DNA of 64,000 nt, taken from assembly GCF_000518645.1 (NCBI RefSeq), contig NZ_KI912467.1, positions 85,960-149,959 of the forward strand. Direction: 5' to 3'. How positions within the stretch are numbered: position 1 is the stretch's first letter; the number at the start of each line of letters is the position of its first letter. A program made the translations under genes and the position numbers. The stretch comes from Curvibacter gracilis ATCC BAA-807. Lineage in GTDB: Bacteria; Pseudomonadota; Gammaproteobacteria; Burkholderiales; Burkholderiaceae_C. The notes beneath the pieces are model-generated. The model ran no database searches. It was not told the DNA's origin and was given only the letters and a program-made list of their open reading frames with translations. This document shows, in pieces, positions 1-12,299 of the stretch.

Positions 1-1143
1 AACGAGCAATTCGCAGCCGACACCAACCCCAACAAGGTCAACCTCGGCGTGGGCGTCTATTTCGATGACAACGGCAAGCTGCCCCTGCTGCAATGCGTGC
101 AAGCGGCTGAAAAGGCCATGATGGAGAAGCCGGCAGCGCGCGGCTACCTGCCCATCGACGGCATCGCCGCCTACGACGCCGCCGTGAAGAGCCTGGTGTT
201 CGGTGCCGACAGCGAGCCCGTCACCTCGGGCCGCGTGGCCACCGTGCAAGGCATTGGCGGCACCGGCGGCCTGAAGATCGGCGCCGACTTCCTGAAGAAG
301 GTCAGCCCCGATGCCAAGGTGCTGATCTCGGACCCGAGCTGGGAAAACCACCGCGCGCTGTTCACCAACGCCGGCTTCACGGTCGAGACCTATGCCTACT
401 ACGACGCCGAAAAGCGTGGCGTGAACTTTGAAGGCATGCTGGCTTCGCTGAACGCCGCCGCCCCCGGCACCATCGTGGTGCTGCACGCCTGCTGCCACAA
501 CCCCACGGGCTACGACATCACCGCTGCCCAATGGGACCAGGTGATTGCCGTCGTCAAGGCCAAGAACCTGACCCCCTTCCTGGACATGGCCTACCAAGGC
601 TTTGGTCACGGCATTGCCGAAGACGGCGCTGTGATCGGCAAGTTCGTGGCCGCCGGCCTGAGCTTCTTCGTGTCCACCTCGTTCTCCAAGAGCTTCAGCC
701 TGTACGGCGAGCGCGTCGGTGCCCTGTCGGTGCTGTGCGCCGACAAGGAAGAGGCCTCGCGCGTGCTGTCGCAGCTGAAGATCGTGATCCGCACCAACTA
801 CTCCAACCCCCCCATCCACGGCGGTGCTGTGGTGGCAGCCGTGCTGGGCAACCCTGAACTGCGCGCCCTGTGGGAAAAGGAACTGGGCGAGATGCGTGTT
901 CGCATCAAGGCCATGCGCCAAAAGCTGGTGGACGGCCTGAAGGCCGCCGGTGTGCAGCAAGACATGAGCTTCATCACCACCCAGATCGGCATGTTCAGCT
1001 ACTCCGGCCTGAACAAGGACCAGATGGTGCGCCTGCGCAGCGAATTCGGTGTGTACGGCACCGACACCGGCCGCATGTGCGTGGCAGCGCTCAACAGCAA
1101 GAACATCGACTACGTCTGCCAGGCGATTGCCAAGGTGATCTGA
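1..1143 (+). CDS. Aromatic/aspartate aminotransferase, class I (5' end outside window)
   Basis: This is a PLP-dependent class I aminotransferase of the AspC/TyrB type, which swaps an amino group between aspartate or aromatic amino acids and 2-oxoglutarate in the cytoplasm. The reading frame is open at base 1, so the N-terminal residues lie upstream; the roughly 380 visible residues are close to the full family length of about 400. The PLP-lysine region reads STSFSKSFSLYGERVG, and the substrate arginine region near the C-terminus (GRMCVAALN) is present. AspC and TyrB cannot be separated from this sequence alone. A strong intrinsic terminator follows 51 bases after the stop, so the gene ends its transcription unit. 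Confidence 0.9.
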   Translation, partial: NEQFAADTNPNKVNLGVGVYFDDNGKLPLLQCVQAAEKAMMEKPAARGYLPIDGIAAYDAAVKSLVFGADSEPVTSGRVATVQGIGGTGGLKIGADFLKKVSPDAKVLISDPSWENHRALFTNAGFTVETYAYYDAEKRGVNFEGMLASLNAAAPGTIVVLHACCHNPTGYDITAAQWDQVIAVVKAKNLTPFLDMAYQGFGHGIAEDGAVIGKFVAAGLSFFVSTSFSKSFSLYGERVGALSVLCADKEEASRVLSQLKIVIRTNYSNPPIHGGAVVAAVLGNPELRALWEKELGEMRVRIKAMRQKLVDGLKAAGVQQDMSFITTQIGMFSYSGLNKDQMVRLRSEFGVYGTDTGRMCVAALNSKNIDYVCQAIAKVI

Positions 1144-1194
1144 AGACGCTGAATCTGCAGGGGCCGAGCTCTCCGCCAAGCCCCTGCCCCTTCT

Positions 1195-1220
1195 AAAAAA
1201 CCGCCTTCGGGCGGTTTTTT
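1195..1220 (+). terminator. Intrinsic terminator after the aminotransferase
   Basis: A GC-rich stem (CCGCC/GGCGG) closes a TTCG-type tetraloop and is flanked by six A and six T residues. It can therefore stop transcription in both directions: rightward from the aminotransferase, and leftward from the convergent dioxygenase gene that ends at 1231. Confidence 0.92.
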
Positions 1221-1230
1221 CTTGGCTGAA

Positions 1231-2124
1231 TCAGCCCCAGACGACCGAGCGCATGGAAATCGAAGCCGATTGGAAATCGGCATTGAACACACGCGGCATC
1301 TCGCTGCGCTTGGCCGCCCCTGCGGCATACAGCAGTGGCAGGTAATGCTCATGGGTGGGGTGCGCCAGACGGGCCAGCTCACCCTGCCCCTGGAAGTCGA
1401 CCAGCGCATCCAACTCGCCACGCTGCAGATGGCCCTGCACCCAGGCATCGAACTCACGCGCCCAGTCGTAAGCCTGGTTGGCCGGTGCATCCCGCCGGGT
1501 GGCACGCAGGTTGTGCACCACATTGCCGCTGCCCACGATCAACACCCCGCGCTCACGCAGGGCACCCAACTGTCGGCCCAAGGCAAAGTGCTCGGCTGCG
1601 GGGCGGCTGTAGTCCATGCTCAGTTGGATGACCGGGATGTCCGCCCGCGGAAACATGGGTTTGAGAACAGACCATGTGCCATGGTCAAAGCCCCAGCGAT
1701 CCGGATCAAGTTGCAACTCTGGTTTCAAAATGCCATCGCGCAGCACCTTGGCCAGAGCGGGGGCACCGGGCGCCGGATACTGCTGATCGAACAAGGCCTG
1801 CGGAAAGCCACCAAAGTCGTGGATCGTGCGTGGCCGGCTCATGGCCGTGAGCCAAAAGCCATCCGTCAGCCAATGGGCCGACACGCAAAGGATCAAGTTC
1901 GGCTTCGGGTAACGGCGCCCGAACTCCGCCCCCAACTGAGCCCAGGCGCGGCTGTAGGCGTTGTCGCCCAAGGCATTCATGGGGCTCCCGTGGCCCACAA
2001 AAAGCACCGGCATGCGGGGGGTCACGGGCATGGTCGACCACACCGAAGGCGTGGCCGACCAGGACAAGGATGGCACCGAAGCGCCAAGGCCGGCAAGGGC
2101 CGACAAACAGGTTCTGCGCTTCAT
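1231..2124 (-). CDS. LigB/DODA-family extradiol ring-cleavage dioxygenase, exported
   Basis: The 297-residue product belongs to the class III extradiol dioxygenase group (LigB, YgiD/DODA type), metal enzymes that open catechol-like rings such as DOPA. Supporting motifs are PVLFVGHGSPMNAL (first metal-ligand region), LCVSAHW and a central GFDHGTWSVLKPMFP. An N-terminal stretch of about 23 residues starts with KRR and is hydrophobic up to SWSA, resembling a signal peptide, possibly Tat-type; most YgiD-like enzymes are cytoplasmic, so this is unusual. It converges on the aminotransferase across a shared terminator. The physiological substrate cannot be read from the sequence. Confidence 0.87.
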   Translation of the reverse strand: MKRRTCLSALAGLGASVPSLSWSATPSVWSTMPVTPRMPVLFVGHGSPMNALGDNAYSRAWAQLGAEFGRRYPKPNLILCVSAHWLTDGFWLTAMSRPRTIHDFGGFPQALFDQQYPAPGAPALAKVLRDGILKPELQLDPDRWGFDHGTWSVLKPMFPRADIPVIQLSMDYSRPAAEHFALGRQLGALRERGVLIVGSGNVVHNLRATRRDAPANQAYDWAREFDAWVQGHLQRGELDALVDFQGQGELARLAHPTHEHYLPLLYAAGAAKRSEMPRVFNADFQSASISMRSVVWG

Positions 2125-2247
2125 GGCGCGCTCAATGGGCAGTTCATCTGGAGCAGACTCGGGTCCAACAGAACAGTTCCCTACAGAGAAATTTGACGCA
2201 ATATTGGTGTTTTCACTCCAGACAAGACTACCCGATCGCTGGTATAT

Positions 2248-2263
2248 TTGCTGCAGTGCAACA
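2248..2263 (+). promoter_or_regulatory. Possible PhaR-type operator upstream of phaZ
   Basis: TTGCTGCAGTGCAACA is a dyad of TTGC/GCAA half-sites lying 20 bases before the phaZ ATG and directly after a TATATT that could serve as a -10 element. TGC-rich dyads of this sort are what PhaR repressors recognise in front of PHA-granule genes. The assignment is inferred from resemblance and position only. Confidence 0.45.
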
Positions 2264-2283
2264 TAACGATCTCAGGTCGCCCC

Positions 2284-3744
2284 ATGCTTTATCAGCTCTA
2301 TGAAACCCAACGCTCCTTGATGGAGCCGTTTGCCGATTTCGCCCAGGCTGCCTCCAAGCTCTACAGCAACCCGCTGTCGCCCTTGAGCCAGGCCCCCATG
2401 GCACAACGTGTGTCCGCAGGCTACGACCTGCTGTACCGCCTGGGCAAGGACTACGAGAAGCCGGTGTTCGGCATCACCACGGTGGATGTCGATGGCGTGG
2501 GTGTGGCCATCCATGAGCGCGTCGAGATCGACAAGCCGTTTTGCGAACTGCGCCGCTTCAAGCGCTTCTCGGATGATCCGGCCACCCTGACCAAGCTCAA
2601 GGGCCAACCCGTGGTGCTGATCGTGGCCCCCCTGTCGGGCCACTACGCCACCTTGCTGCGCGACACCGTGCGCACCATGCTCAAAGACCACAAGGTCTAC
2701 ATCACCGACTGGAAGAACGCCCGCCTGGTGCCGCTGAGCGAAGGTGAATTCCACCTCGACGACTACATCAACTACGTGCAGGAGTTCATCCGCCACCTGC
2801 AGACCACCTATGGCAATTGCCATGTGATCAGCGTGTGCCAGCCCACGGTGCCCGTGCTGGCCGCCGTGTCGCTGATGGCCTCGCGCAAGGAACAGATCCC
2901 GCTGTCGATGACCATGATGGGTGGTCCCATCGATGCCAGCAAGTCGCCCACCTCGGTGAACAACCTCGCCACCAACAAGAGCTTCGAGTGGTTCGAGAAC
3001 AATGTGATCTACCGCGTGCCGCACAACTTCCCAGGGGCTGGCCGACGCGTCTACCCGGGCTTTTTGCAGCACACGGGGTTTGTGGCCATGAACCCCGACC
3101 GCCATGCCACCAGCCATTACGACTACTTCAAGGACCTGATCAAGGGCGACGACGCCAGCGTCGAGGCCCATCGCAAGTTCTATGACGAGTACAACGCCGT
3201 GCTCGACATGGATGCCGATTACTACCTGGAAACGATCCAGACCGTCTTCCAGGATTTCAAGCTGGTCAAGGGCACCTGGGATGTGCGCAATGAACAGGGT
3301 GTGGTTGAACGCGTGCGTCCGCAAGACATCCGCAACACCGCCCTGCTGACCGTCGAGGGCGAGCTGGACGATATTTCGGGCTCGGGCCAGACCGCAGCCG
3401 CCCACGACCTGTGCAGCGGCATCGAATCCACCCACCGCAAGCACCTGGAAGCCAAGGGCGCAGGCCATTACGGCATCTTCAGTGGCCGGCGCTGGCGCGA
3501 GGTGGTGTACCCCACCGTGAAGCGTTTCATCCTGGACCACCAAAGCGCTGCAGCCGCCGCTGGCCGCACGGCGGCAACGCCGGCCAGCAAGGCGGTGGTG
3601 GTCAGCGCCCCGGCCAAGGCCAGCCCACCCGCCAAGGCCGAGGTGGAAGCCAGTGCCAAGCCCACGGCCCGCGCCAAAGCGGCCAACCGCAGCGCCAAGC
3701 CCGCATCCAGCAAGGCTGCGCGCGGGCCTTCTGCCAAGGGTTGA
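2284..3744 (+). CDS. phaZ: Intracellular polyhydroxyalkanoate (PHB) depolymerase PhaZ with basic C-terminal tail
   Basis: This enzyme breaks down stored PHB on intracellular granules. The N-terminus [16 protein letters not shown] is typical of the family, and the catalytic nucleophile is probably the cysteine of [14 protein letters not shown], in the lipase-box position used by intracellular depolymerases. Start: ATG 2284 is chosen because an upstream in-frame TTG at 2248 would make an operator-like dyad coding and would break the conserved N-terminus. The 486-residue product is longer than the usual 410-420: residues from about 420 onward form an Ala/Lys/Pro-rich tail resembling histone H1-like PHA proteins. 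An RnfB-like gene begins 8 bases after the stop. Confidence 0.93.
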   Translation: MLYQLYETQRSLMEPFADFAQAASKLYSNPLSPLSQAPMAQRVSAGYDLLYRLGKDYEKPVFGITTVDVDGVGVAIHERVEIDKPFCELRRFKRFSDDPATLTKLKGQPVVLIVAPLSGHYATLLRDTVRTMLKDHKVYITDWKNARLVPLSEGEFHLDDYINYVQEFIRHLQTTYGNCHVISVCQPTVPVLAAVSLMASRKEQIPLSMTMMGGPIDASKSPTSVNNLATNKSFEWFENNVIYRVPHNFPGAGRRVYPGFLQHTGFVAMNPDRHATSHYDYFKDLIKGDDASVEAHRKFYDEYNAVLDMDADYYLETIQTVFQDFKLVKGTWDVRNEQGVVERVRPQDIRNTALLTVEGELDDISGSGQTAAAHDLCSGIESTHRKHLEAKGAGHYGIFSGRRWREVVYPTVKRFILDHQSAAAAAGRTAATPASKAVVVSAPAKASPPAKAEVEASAKPTARAKAANRSAKPASSKAARGPSAKG

Positions 3745-3751
3745 GTGCGCG

Positions 3752-4420
3752 GTGCAGGATCTGATCTCGCGCCTGCATGCGGCGCTGCCCCAGACCCAGT
3801 GCACCCGCTGCGGCTACCCGGATTGCGAGGCCTACGCCACAGCGGTGGCTCAGGGTGAGGCGGGCATCAACCAATGCCCGCCCGGCGGCGCCGAGGGCGT
3901 GGCCCGTCTCGCCGCCATCACCGCCCGCCCGATACAGCCTCTGAGCCCCGAACACGGCACGGAGGGGCCTCGTACCGTCGCCTTCATCGACGAAGCCTGG
4001 TGCATCGGCTGCACCCTGTGCCTGAAGGCCTGCCCCACCGACGCCATCCTGGGCAGCAACAAACAGATGCACACCGTGATCGAGCCCTGGTGCACCGGCT
4101 GTGAGCTGTGCATCCCGGTCTGCCCGGTGGATTGCATCGAACTGGAGGTGGTCAGCGGCGAACGCACCGGCTGGGCCGCCTGGTCAGAAGCCGAGGCTCA
4201 GGTCGCCCTGCAACGCTACCGCCTGCATCAGACCCGGCAGGCCCGCGAAAAAGCCGAAAACGATGCCCGCCTGCAGGCAGAAGCCCTGGCCAAGCTGGAG
4301 GACATCAGTGCCCACTCGCGCCTGAGTGATCCCACCCAACTGGAGCGCAAACGGGCGCTGATCGAGGCCGCCTTGCAAAAGGCCCGCGCCCGCCGCAGCA
4401 CCAGCAGCGGCGAGGAATGA
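3752..4420 (+). CDS. rnfB: RnfB-like ferredoxin-type electron-transfer protein
   Basis: A Fe-S electron carrier of the RnfB family. The N-terminal part carries the 4Fe-4S cluster cysteines of the RnfB core ([12 protein letters not shown], then a Cys in NQCPPGG). Two ferredoxin-like cluster motifs follow: [15 protein letters not shown] and [15 protein letters not shown]. The C-terminal 70 residues are a charged, probably coiled-coil helix. I chose GTG 3752, which follows an AAGGG motif just after phaZ; an ATG inside phaZ at 3653 would add a tail-encoded extension. The membrane anchor of classical RnfB and the other Rnf subunits are absent, so this is the stand-alone soluble form seen in many betaproteobacteria, and its partner is unknown. 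Confidence 0.82.
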   Translation: MQDLISRLHAALPQTQCTRCGYPDCEAYATAVAQGEAGINQCPPGGAEGVARLAAITARPIQPLSPEHGTEGPRTVAFIDEAWCIGCTLCLKACPTDAILGSNKQMHTVIEPWCTGCELCIPVCPVDCIELEVVSGERTGWAAWSEAEAQVALQRYRLHQTRQAREKAENDARLQAEALAKLEDISAHSRLSDPTQLERKRALIEAALQKARARRSTSSGEE

Positions 4421-4439
4421 GCTGCCTGCACCCTGGGTC

Positions 4440-6773
4440 TCAAGCGGCCAGCGACTTGTAGACCCCGCAGCCGATGTACAACCCCGGGTACGACAAGGCC
4501 TGCACGAAAGACATCTTGGTCTGCATGCGCCCCGTGGCCGGGTTGGTGATGTCGTACTCGACCCACCCAGGTGATTGCCGGGCCCGGTCGATGATGTTGT
4601 TGAGCAGCACCTCGCCCTGGATGCCCGGGATGTCTTTCACATTGCTACCCACCTTGGCCGGATTGCCGCCAAAGGCCCGGTAGGCCCCCGCCTCGTCCAG
4701 CACGAACACGTACATGTCACGGTCATGGAAGGGCTGAGCCGGATCGGTGATCTGGCGCATCAGTTGCTCGGCCGACATCCCCTGCCCCAACTGGACTGCG
4801 CGCTGCACCAGGGCCTGCGCCTCTTCGGCTGTGCCCTGCTGCAAGGCGAAAGAAGCCACGGATGCCGACAAGGTGGCAGCCCGGTGTTCCAGCAGGGCCG
4901 TCTCCTGCACCGAGGACTCCACCATCTGGGCATTGCGCTGGGTGATCTGGTCGAGTTGTTGGATGGCCAGGGTGATCTCGCTCAGGCTGGCACTTTGCTC
5001 GGTACTCAGGGCCGAGATCTCAGCCATGCTGTTGGCCACCGAGCGAATGCCTTCGGTGATGCTGCCGATGCTGGCGCCCGCTGCGCGGATCAGCGAGACA
5101 CTGCCCTCCACCTGCTCGGATGACGCACTGATCAATTGTCGGATCTCGCGCGCCGAGGCCGCCGATCTCTGGGCCAGTGAGCGCACCTCGGCCGCCACCA
5201 CGGCAAAGCCGCGGCCCTGCTCACCCGCCCGAGCCGCCTCCACGGCGGCATTCAGCGCCAGGATGTTGGTCTGAAAGGCCAGGCTGTCGATCACACCGAT
5301 GATCTCGCTCATCTTGTGGGCGCTTTGCTGCATGCCCTCGACAGAAGCCACGGCACGCGACATGGCCGAGGCCCCTGACTCGGCATCGTCACGCACCTGC
5401 GCCGCGCGGGCGTTGGCCTGCTGGGCGATGCCCGCGTTGTGCTCCACCGTGCTGGCCAGCTCTTCAACGCTGGCTGCCGTCTGCTCGAGGTTGGCGGCCT
5501 GCTGCTCGGTACGGTCCGACAAGTCCTTGCTGCTGACCGCCAGGCTGCCACCGGCATGGGACACCAGGGCCGAGTTGCTGCGCACATCGGCCACCATGCC
5601 CGACAAGGTCTGCGACATGGCCCGCATCAGCTGAGCGAGCTCACCCAACTCATCGCGCCCCTGCACGGCCAGCTTGACCTGCAGATTGCCCTCGGCCAAG
5701 TGGTGCATCACATCGATCATGGCGCGGAAACTCAGCACAAAGCTGCGGTAAAACGACACCAGCAGGTACAGCAGCAATGCGATGCCCAGCACCGTGACCC
5801 CGAGCGCCGCATTGCGCTGAAACACCAGGGTGCCCACACGGGCCTGCAGCAGGCTGTCAATCCTGCCCAGCACCTTGCCGCCCAAGGCCTGGGCGTCGCC
5901 GATCGCCTTGGTGCCACTGGCAAAGAAATCGCTGGCCTGCAGGCGCGGCTCGCTCAGCTCGCCCGAGGCCGGGAAGGCCTGACGGGCCAGGCGCGCGAAA
6001 TCATTGCTGCTGGCCAACGTTTCTCCCACCGGGCCCAAATCGGCCTCGCGCTGCTGCAAGGTCTGCAACGCAAACTCCACATCGCGCAGCTCGCTGCCCA
6101 GGTTGTCCAGCAGCACATGCAGGCGCCCAATGCTCAGCGCCGTGGGCTGGGCCTGGGTCAGCAAGCCGGCGCCACTGCCGCGCACCATGCCCAGGCGCTC
6201 GGTCCAGGGAATGACGCGCGACACGCTCATGTCGATCAGCAGGTAGGTCACCGGGTCAGGGTCGAACAGCAGGCCGGAATGTTCGGCCGTCTCATAGGCC
6301 ATGCGGCGCAAGTCATCGATCACGGCCGAATGCTCCGCAAAACTCGCCGCTGCGGCGCCTTGGCGCAACTGAGGCAGTCGCTCAAGACGCGGCTGGATGC
6401 GGCCCCAGGTGCTGTTCATGTTCAAGCCACTCTGGCTTTGCACGGCGGCATGCACCTCGGCCATGGCCTGCTTCAAACGTTCGGCCGTCTGCTCCAGCGC
6501 CGGGGTGACCGACGCATTGCCAGACAGCAGGATGTTCATCTGCCCCCGGTGGGTCTGCGTCAAAGTCACCAGTCGCACCACAGGCGCCAGCACCTGGACA
6601 CCGGCCTGCTCACCCTGGATGAACTGGATATCGTCATGAAAGCGCTGCAACAACTGCACGCACACCAGCAACAAGGGCACCAGCAGCATGGCGGAGAGCA
6701 ACAGCAACTTGGCCGGCAGGCGCATGCGCGACATCAAGGCCACACCGGGTCCCCAGAAAGAAAGCGTTCTCAT
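4440..6773 (-). CDS. Methyl-accepting chemotaxis protein with C-terminal Cache-like domain
   Basis: A 777-residue chemoreceptor. A transmembrane helix at about residues 18-42 is followed by a roughly 300-residue helical sensor region, a second transmembrane helix ([20 protein letters not shown]), HAMP, and the methyl-accepting signalling domain, whose tip contains [24 protein letters not shown]. After the signalling helices comes an extra 120-residue domain (motifs [14 protein letters not shown] and [12 protein letters not shown]) that looks like a single-Cache sensor and should sit in the cytoplasm. ATG 6773 has a good AAGGGGA ribosome site; a longer upstream frame lacks one. No che genes are adjacent. 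The ligand is not predictable. Confidence 0.9.
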   Translation of the reverse strand: MRTLSFWGPGVALMSRMRLPAKLLLLSAMLLVPLLLVCVQLLQRFHDDIQFIQGEQAGVQVLAPVVRLVTLTQTHRGQMNILLSGNASVTPALEQTAERLKQAMAEVHAAVQSQSGLNMNSTWGRIQPRLERLPQLRQGAAAASFAEHSAVIDDLRRMAYETAEHSGLLFDPDPVTYLLIDMSVSRVIPWTERLGMVRGSGAGLLTQAQPTALSIGRLHVLLDNLGSELRDVEFALQTLQQREADLGPVGETLASSNDFARLARQAFPASGELSEPRLQASDFFASGTKAIGDAQALGGKVLGRIDSLLQARVGTLVFQRNAALGVTVLGIALLLYLLVSFYRSFVLSFRAMIDVMHHLAEGNLQVKLAVQGRDELGELAQLMRAMSQTLSGMVADVRSNSALVSHAGGSLAVSSKDLSDRTEQQAANLEQTAASVEELASTVEHNAGIAQQANARAAQVRDDAESGASAMSRAVASVEGMQQSAHKMSEIIGVIDSLAFQTNILALNAAVEAARAGEQGRGFAVVAAEVRSLAQRSAASAREIRQLISASSEQVEGSVSLIRAAGASIGSITEGIRSVANSMAEISALSTEQSASLSEITLAIQQLDQITQRNAQMVESSVQETALLEHRAATLSASVASFALQQGTAEEAQALVQRAVQLGQGMSAEQLMRQITDPAQPFHDRDMYVFVLDEAGAYRAFGGNPAKVGSNVKDIPGIQGEVLLNNIIDRARQSPGWVEYDITNPATGRMQTKMSFVQALSYPGLYIGCGVYKSLAA

Positions 6774-6976
6774 TGCAATGTGTCCCCTTGGTGTGCTGTC
6801 ACTTTTTAGATGGTCGGATTTTGTAATGCGAGCCTGTGTCCAAACTGACAGAACCTGAGCCAAACTCTCAGGACAAACCCGCGCTCTGTGATTAAAGTGC
6901 GATCTCAAATGAAATTCAAGTGTTTTTTTATCAATTAAATCTGTTCCGATGAAATCGGACCCCGCTGCCGCAAGGC

Positions 6977-7010
6977 AAAAAAAAGCCACCCACGCAGGTG
7001 GATGGCTTTT
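6977..7010 (-). terminator. Intrinsic terminator ending the propionate operon
   Basis: An AAAAGCCA/TGGCTTTT stem extended by CCAC/GTGG, with an A-tract at 6977-6984 that reads as a U-run for leftward transcripts. It lies 30 bases beyond the last gene of the leftward operon and also separates it from the chemoreceptor gene. Confidence 0.88.
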
Positions 7011-7040
7011 GAACTCTGCGCCCGCAGGCGCCGCGTGCGA

Positions 7041-7526
7041 TCAGACCGAGGGTGATGCCGCCAGCGCTGCAAAGGCCTTCACCACCTCCTGCGGGGCCTG
7101 CACCAGTTCGATCAACACGCCCTCGCCCGAGATCGGAAACTCCTCGTTGCCCTTGGGGTGCAAAAAGGTGATGTCGAAGCCGGCCGCGCCGCGACGGATA
7201 CCGCCGGGAGCAAAACGCACGCCTTGTGCGCTCAACCACGCCACGGCCGCCGGCAGGTCATCGATCCACAGGCCCACATGGTTCAGCGGTGTGGCATGAA
7301 CGGCCGGCTTCTTGTCCGGGTCCATGGGCTGCATCAGGTCGACCTCGACCTTGAACGGCCCCTCGCCGATGGCGCAGATGTCTTCATCCACGTTCTCGCG
7401 CTCGCTCTTGAAGGTGCCGGTCAGGGTCAGGCCCAGCATGTCCACCCAGAGCTTTTGCAGCCGGGTCTTGTCAGGCCCGCCAATGGCGATCTGCTGGATG
7501 CCCAGCACTTTGAAGGGTCGGTTCAT
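7041..7526 (-). CDS. VOC-family protein, probable methylmalonyl-CoA epimerase
   Basis: A 161-residue vicinal-oxygen-chelate (glyoxalase-fold) protein with two beta-alpha-beta repeats: [12 protein letters not shown] near the start and [17 protein letters not shown] in the middle. It ends an operon holding propionyl-CoA carboxylase and methylmalonyl-CoA mutase, which are linked chemically by the epimerase step, and it starts only 14 bases after pccA. That context makes methylmalonyl-CoA epimerase the best guess. Visible metal ligands are His in NHVGLW and Glu in VLIELVQ; the first ligand position carries Gln (IQQIAIGG) rather than the His common in epimerases. A lactoylglutathione lyase-like role cannot be excluded. 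Confidence 0.72.
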   Translation of the reverse strand: MNRPFKVLGIQQIAIGGPDKTRLQKLWVDMLGLTLTGTFKSERENVDEDICAIGEGPFKVEVDLMQPMDPDKKPAVHATPLNHVGLWIDDLPAAVAWLSAQGVRFAPGGIRRGAAGFDITFLHPKGNEEFPISGEGVLIELVQAPQEVVKAFAALAASPSV

Positions 7527-7540
7527 GGCACAGGCTCCGC

Positions 7541-9583
7541 TCAGACAAACTCAAGAATGATCTGGTCCACCGCCAGCGATTCGCCCTTGGTGGCGGCAAT
7601 CTTGCCCACCACGCCGTCTTGCGTGGCAAACAGGATGTTCTCCATCTTCATGGCTTCGATCACCGCCAGCTTCTCACCGGCCTGTACGGTCTGGCCGGGC
7701 TGCACGGCCACATCCACCAGCAAGCCGGGCATGGGCGAGAGCAGGAACTTGCTCAGATCGGGCGGCGCCTTGTAAGGCATCAGCTTGTGCAGCTCGGCCG
7801 AACGCGGCGACAGCACCAGGGCTTCGATCTGGGTGCCGTTGTGCGACACACGCAGCGCCAGCGGGTTCTTGCCCGAACCGCGCTCCACCTGAGCGGTGAA
7901 GGCGGCGCCGTTCACCAGGCCCTCGATGCGGATCGCGCCCAGACGGGCGTTGCTGCTGAACTGGTAGCCCTTGCCGTCCACGCTCACGGTGCTGGTCAGC
8001 GCATCCAGTTCAGTCACCTGCACGGGGTAGTGCACGTGCTGGCCGGCCTTGTCCAGCACCACCACCACGAAGTCTTCACCCAGCTTGGCGCCATGGCCTT
8101 CCATCTGGCCGGTGATGCCCGAGGCGCGCTGGCGATAGCGGCGGTTCTGGAAGGCGGCCAGGGCCACCAGGAAGGCCGGGTCGCTGTGCGGCACGTCTTC
8201 GGCGAAGAAGCCCTTGCCGTAGTTCTCGGCGATGAAGCCGGTGTTGAAGTCGCCCGACACGAATTTCGGGTGCGCCAGCAAGGCGGCCTGGAACGGGATG
8301 TTGCTGCTGATGCCGCGGATCACAAAGCCGTTCAGGGCTTCACGCATCTTGGCGATGGCGTCGTTGCGGTCGCGCCCATGCACGATGAGCTTGGCGATCA
8401 TCGAGTCATAGAACATCGGGATCTCGCCACCATCGGTCACCCCGGTGTCCACGCGCACGCCGAACAGCCTGTCGGTGTTGCTCTGGAACATGGTCTCCGG
8501 CGGGGTCTGGAAGCGCACCAGGCGGCCCGTGGAGGGCAGGAAGTTGCGGAACGGGTCTTCGGCGTTGATGCGGCACTCGATGGCCCACCCGTCGCGCTTC
8601 ACCTCGGCCTGGGTCAGGGGCAGCTTCTCGCCGGCGGCCACGCGGATCATCAGTTCCACCAGGTCCAGCCCGGTGATGCATTCGGTCACCGGGTGCTCCA
8701 CCTGCAAGCGGGTGTTCATCTCGAGGAAGTAGAAGCTCTGGTCCTTGCCCACCACGAACTCGACCGTGCCCGCACTCTGGTACTTCACGGCCTTGGCCAG
8801 GGCCACGGCCTGCTCGCCCATGGCCTTGCGGGTTTCGTCGCTGATGAAGGGGCTCGGCGCCTCTTCGATCACCTTCTGGTGACGGCGCTGGATGGAGCAC
8901 TCGCGTTCGTTCAGGTAGATCACGTTGCCATGCGAATCGCCCAGCACCTGGATTTCGATGTGGCGCGGCTCTTCGACAAACTTCTCGATGAACACGCGGT
9001 CATCGCCAAAGCTGTTGCGGGCTTCGTTCTGGCAGCTGGCAAAGCCCTCAAAGGCTTCCTTGTCGTTGAAGGCCACGCGCAGACCCTTGCCGCCCCCACC
9101 GGCCGAGGCCTTGATCATGACGGGGTAGCCGATGCCCTTGGCGATCTCAACCGCCTGCTCGGGGCCGCTGATGGCGTCGTTGTAGCCCGGGATGGTGTTG
9201 ACCTTGGCCTCGTTGGCCAGCTTCTTGGAGGCGATCTTGTCGCCCATGGCGGCGATCGAGAAATGGCGCGGGCCGATGAAAGCCATGCCCTCGTCTTCCA
9301 CACGCTTGGCAAAGGCCTCGTTCTCGCTCAGAAAACCGTAGCCGGGGTGGATGGCCTCGGCGCCTGTGGCCTTGGCCGCGGCAATGATCTTGTCGGCCAC
9401 CAGGTAGCTCTCGCGGCTGGGCGCCGGGCCCAACAGCACGGCCTCGTCGGCCAGCGCCACGTGGCGGGCTTCCTTGTCGGCTTCGGAGTACACCGCCACG
9501 GTGGCGATGCCCATCTTCTTGGCGGTGGCGATGACGCGGCAAGCGATTTCACCACGATTGGCAATCAGGATTTTTTTAAACAT
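7541..9583 (-). CDS. pccA: Propionyl-CoA carboxylase alpha subunit (biotin carboxylase + biotin carrier)
   Basis: This subunit carboxylates its own biotin using ATP and bicarbonate, and passes CO2 to PccB to make methylmalonyl-CoA. The 680-residue chain begins with the biotin carboxylase domain ([16 protein letters not shown]), has the ATP-grasp glycine loop ([14 protein letters not shown]) and active-site [14 protein letters not shown], then a linker domain, and ends with a biotinyl domain whose EAMKMEN motif places the biotin on Lys646. The length fits the PCC alpha type rather than the separate AccB/AccC of fatty-acid synthesis. It starts 30 bases after pccB in the same leftward operon. 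Confidence 0.92.
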   Translation of the reverse strand: MFKKILIANRGEIACRVIATAKKMGIATVAVYSEADKEARHVALADEAVLLGPAPSRESYLVADKIIAAAKATGAEAIHPGYGFLSENEAFAKRVEDEGMAFIGPRHFSIAAMGDKIASKKLANEAKVNTIPGYNDAISGPEQAVEIAKGIGYPVMIKASAGGGGKGLRVAFNDKEAFEGFASCQNEARNSFGDDRVFIEKFVEEPRHIEIQVLGDSHGNVIYLNERECSIQRRHQKVIEEAPSPFISDETRKAMGEQAVALAKAVKYQSAGTVEFVVGKDQSFYFLEMNTRLQVEHPVTECITGLDLVELMIRVAAGEKLPLTQAEVKRDGWAIECRINAEDPFRNFLPSTGRLVRFQTPPETMFQSNTDRLFGVRVDTGVTDGGEIPMFYDSMIAKLIVHGRDRNDAIAKMREALNGFVIRGISSNIPFQAALLAHPKFVSGDFNTGFIAENYGKGFFAEDVPHSDPAFLVALAAFQNRRYRQRASGITGQMEGHGAKLGEDFVVVVLDKAGQHVHYPVQVTELDALTSTVSVDGKGYQFSSNARLGAIRIEGLVNGAAFTAQVERGSGKNPLALRVSHNGTQIEALVLSPRSAELHKLMPYKAPPDLSKFLLSPMPGLLVDVAVQPGQTVQAGEKLAVIEAMKMENILFATQDGVVGKIAATKGESLAVDQIILEFV

Positions 9584-9613
9584 GTTCGGATTCCTTCTTC
9601 GTCGTGGCGGTGA

Positions 9614-11146
<1,533 letters not shown>

Positions 11147-11233
11147 GGTGTCTTCTCTCTTTGCTCCGGATGGATTCTGGAAATGAGGGGGTTGGATCGA
11201 TTGGATCGGTTGAACTGGAGGGCCTGCAGGGGC

Positions 11234-12244
11234 TCAGCCACTGTGACGGCTGGCCGCCAGCAGTTGACGCGCCGCGGTGGAGGCGGGCAGCAGCCCCTGG
11301 GCCACCTCGTCGGTGAAGCGGGGCAGCAGAGCCTGCACCTGCGGGTGGGCACGGAAGGCCTGCTTGAGGCCGGCGTCGATGCGCTCCCACATCCAGGCCA
11401 GCGACTGGCTCTGGCGGCGCGACTGCAGGCGCCCATTGGCACCCTGCAAGCGGCGGAACTCGCTCACCGCGGCCCAGAAGGCATCCACGCCCTGCCCCAG
11501 CAAGGCACTGAGCTGCACCACCTGCGGGTGCCACAGGGCCTCGTCATGGTGGGCGTGCTCGGGGTTGCCGTGCAGGCCCAGCAGGCGCAGCGATGAGGTG
11601 ATCTGGGCCTGGGCCCGGGTGGCCGCATGCACGTCGATATCGGCCTTGTTGATGACCACCAGGTCGGCGATCTCCATCACGCCTTTCTTGATGGCCTGCA
11701 GGTCGTCGCCGGCATTGGGCAGTTGCATGAGCACGAACATGTCGGTCATGCCGGCCACGGCGATCTCGCTCTGGCCCACGCCCACGGTCTCGACGATGAC
11801 CACGTCATAGCCGGCCGCCTCGCACACCAGCATGGCCTCGCGGGTTTTTTCGGCCACGCCGCCCAGGGTGCCGCTGCTGGGGCTGGGGCGGATGTAGGCG
11901 CGCTCGTGCACCGACAGGTGCTCCATGCGGGTCTTGTCACCCAGGATGGAGCCGCCCGAGACGGTGCTGGAGGGGTCGACCGCGAGCACGGCCACGCGGT
12001 GGCCCTGGCCGATCAGGTACAGGCCCAGCGCCTCGATGAACGTGCTTTTGCCCACGCCGGGCACACCGCTGATGCCCAGGCGAAACGAGCGCCCGGTGTG
12101 CGGCAGCATGGCCGTCAGCAACTCATCGGCCTGGGCCCGGTGATCGGCCCGGGTGGATTCCAGCAGCGTGATGGCCTTGGCCATGGCACGCCGCTGCACC
12201 GCAGGGGAGCCGCTCAGGATGCCTTCAAGCAAGGGGGTCTGCAT
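11234..12244 (-). CDS. meaB: MeaB, GTPase chaperone of methylmalonyl-CoA mutase
   Basis: A 336-residue G3E-family P-loop GTPase (MeaB/ArgK) that protects methylmalonyl-CoA mutase and gates loading and repair of its adenosylcobalamin cofactor. Visible motifs: Walker [10 protein letters not shown] (about residues 60-68), [18 protein letters not shown], the G3 segment [11 protein letters not shown] and the guanine-specificity motif NKAD. ATG 12244 is chosen over an in-frame TTG four codons upstream. The location next to the mutase gene in the same operon supports the assignment and rules against the old ArgK transport label. Confidence 0.93.
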   Translation of the reverse strand: MQTPLLEGILSGSPAVQRRAMAKAITLLESTRADHRAQADELLTAMLPHTGRSFRLGISGVPGVGKSTFIEALGLYLIGQGHRVAVLAVDPSSTVSGGSILGDKTRMEHLSVHERAYIRPSPSSGTLGGVAEKTREAMLVCEAAGYDVVIVETVGVGQSEIAVAGMTDMFVLMQLPNAGDDLQAIKKGVMEIADLVVINKADIDVHAATRAQAQITSSLRLLGLHGNPEHAHHDEALWHPQVVQLSALLGQGVDAFWAAVSEFRRLQGANGRLQSRRQSQSLAWMWERIDAGLKQAFRAHPQVQALLPRFTDEVAQGLLPASTAARQLLAASRHSG

Positions 12245-12299
12245 GGTGGGGGTCAAAGGTGAAAAAGGGGCGCTTCAAACGCGGCTAGCCACAAAGGGC

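Noticed and set aside
7619-9613. Long open frame (664 codons) antisense to pccA
   Set aside because: It mirrors a certain gene with strong domain motifs; the translation is His/Val/Gly-rich with no family resemblance. GC-rich genes commonly leave the opposite strand open.
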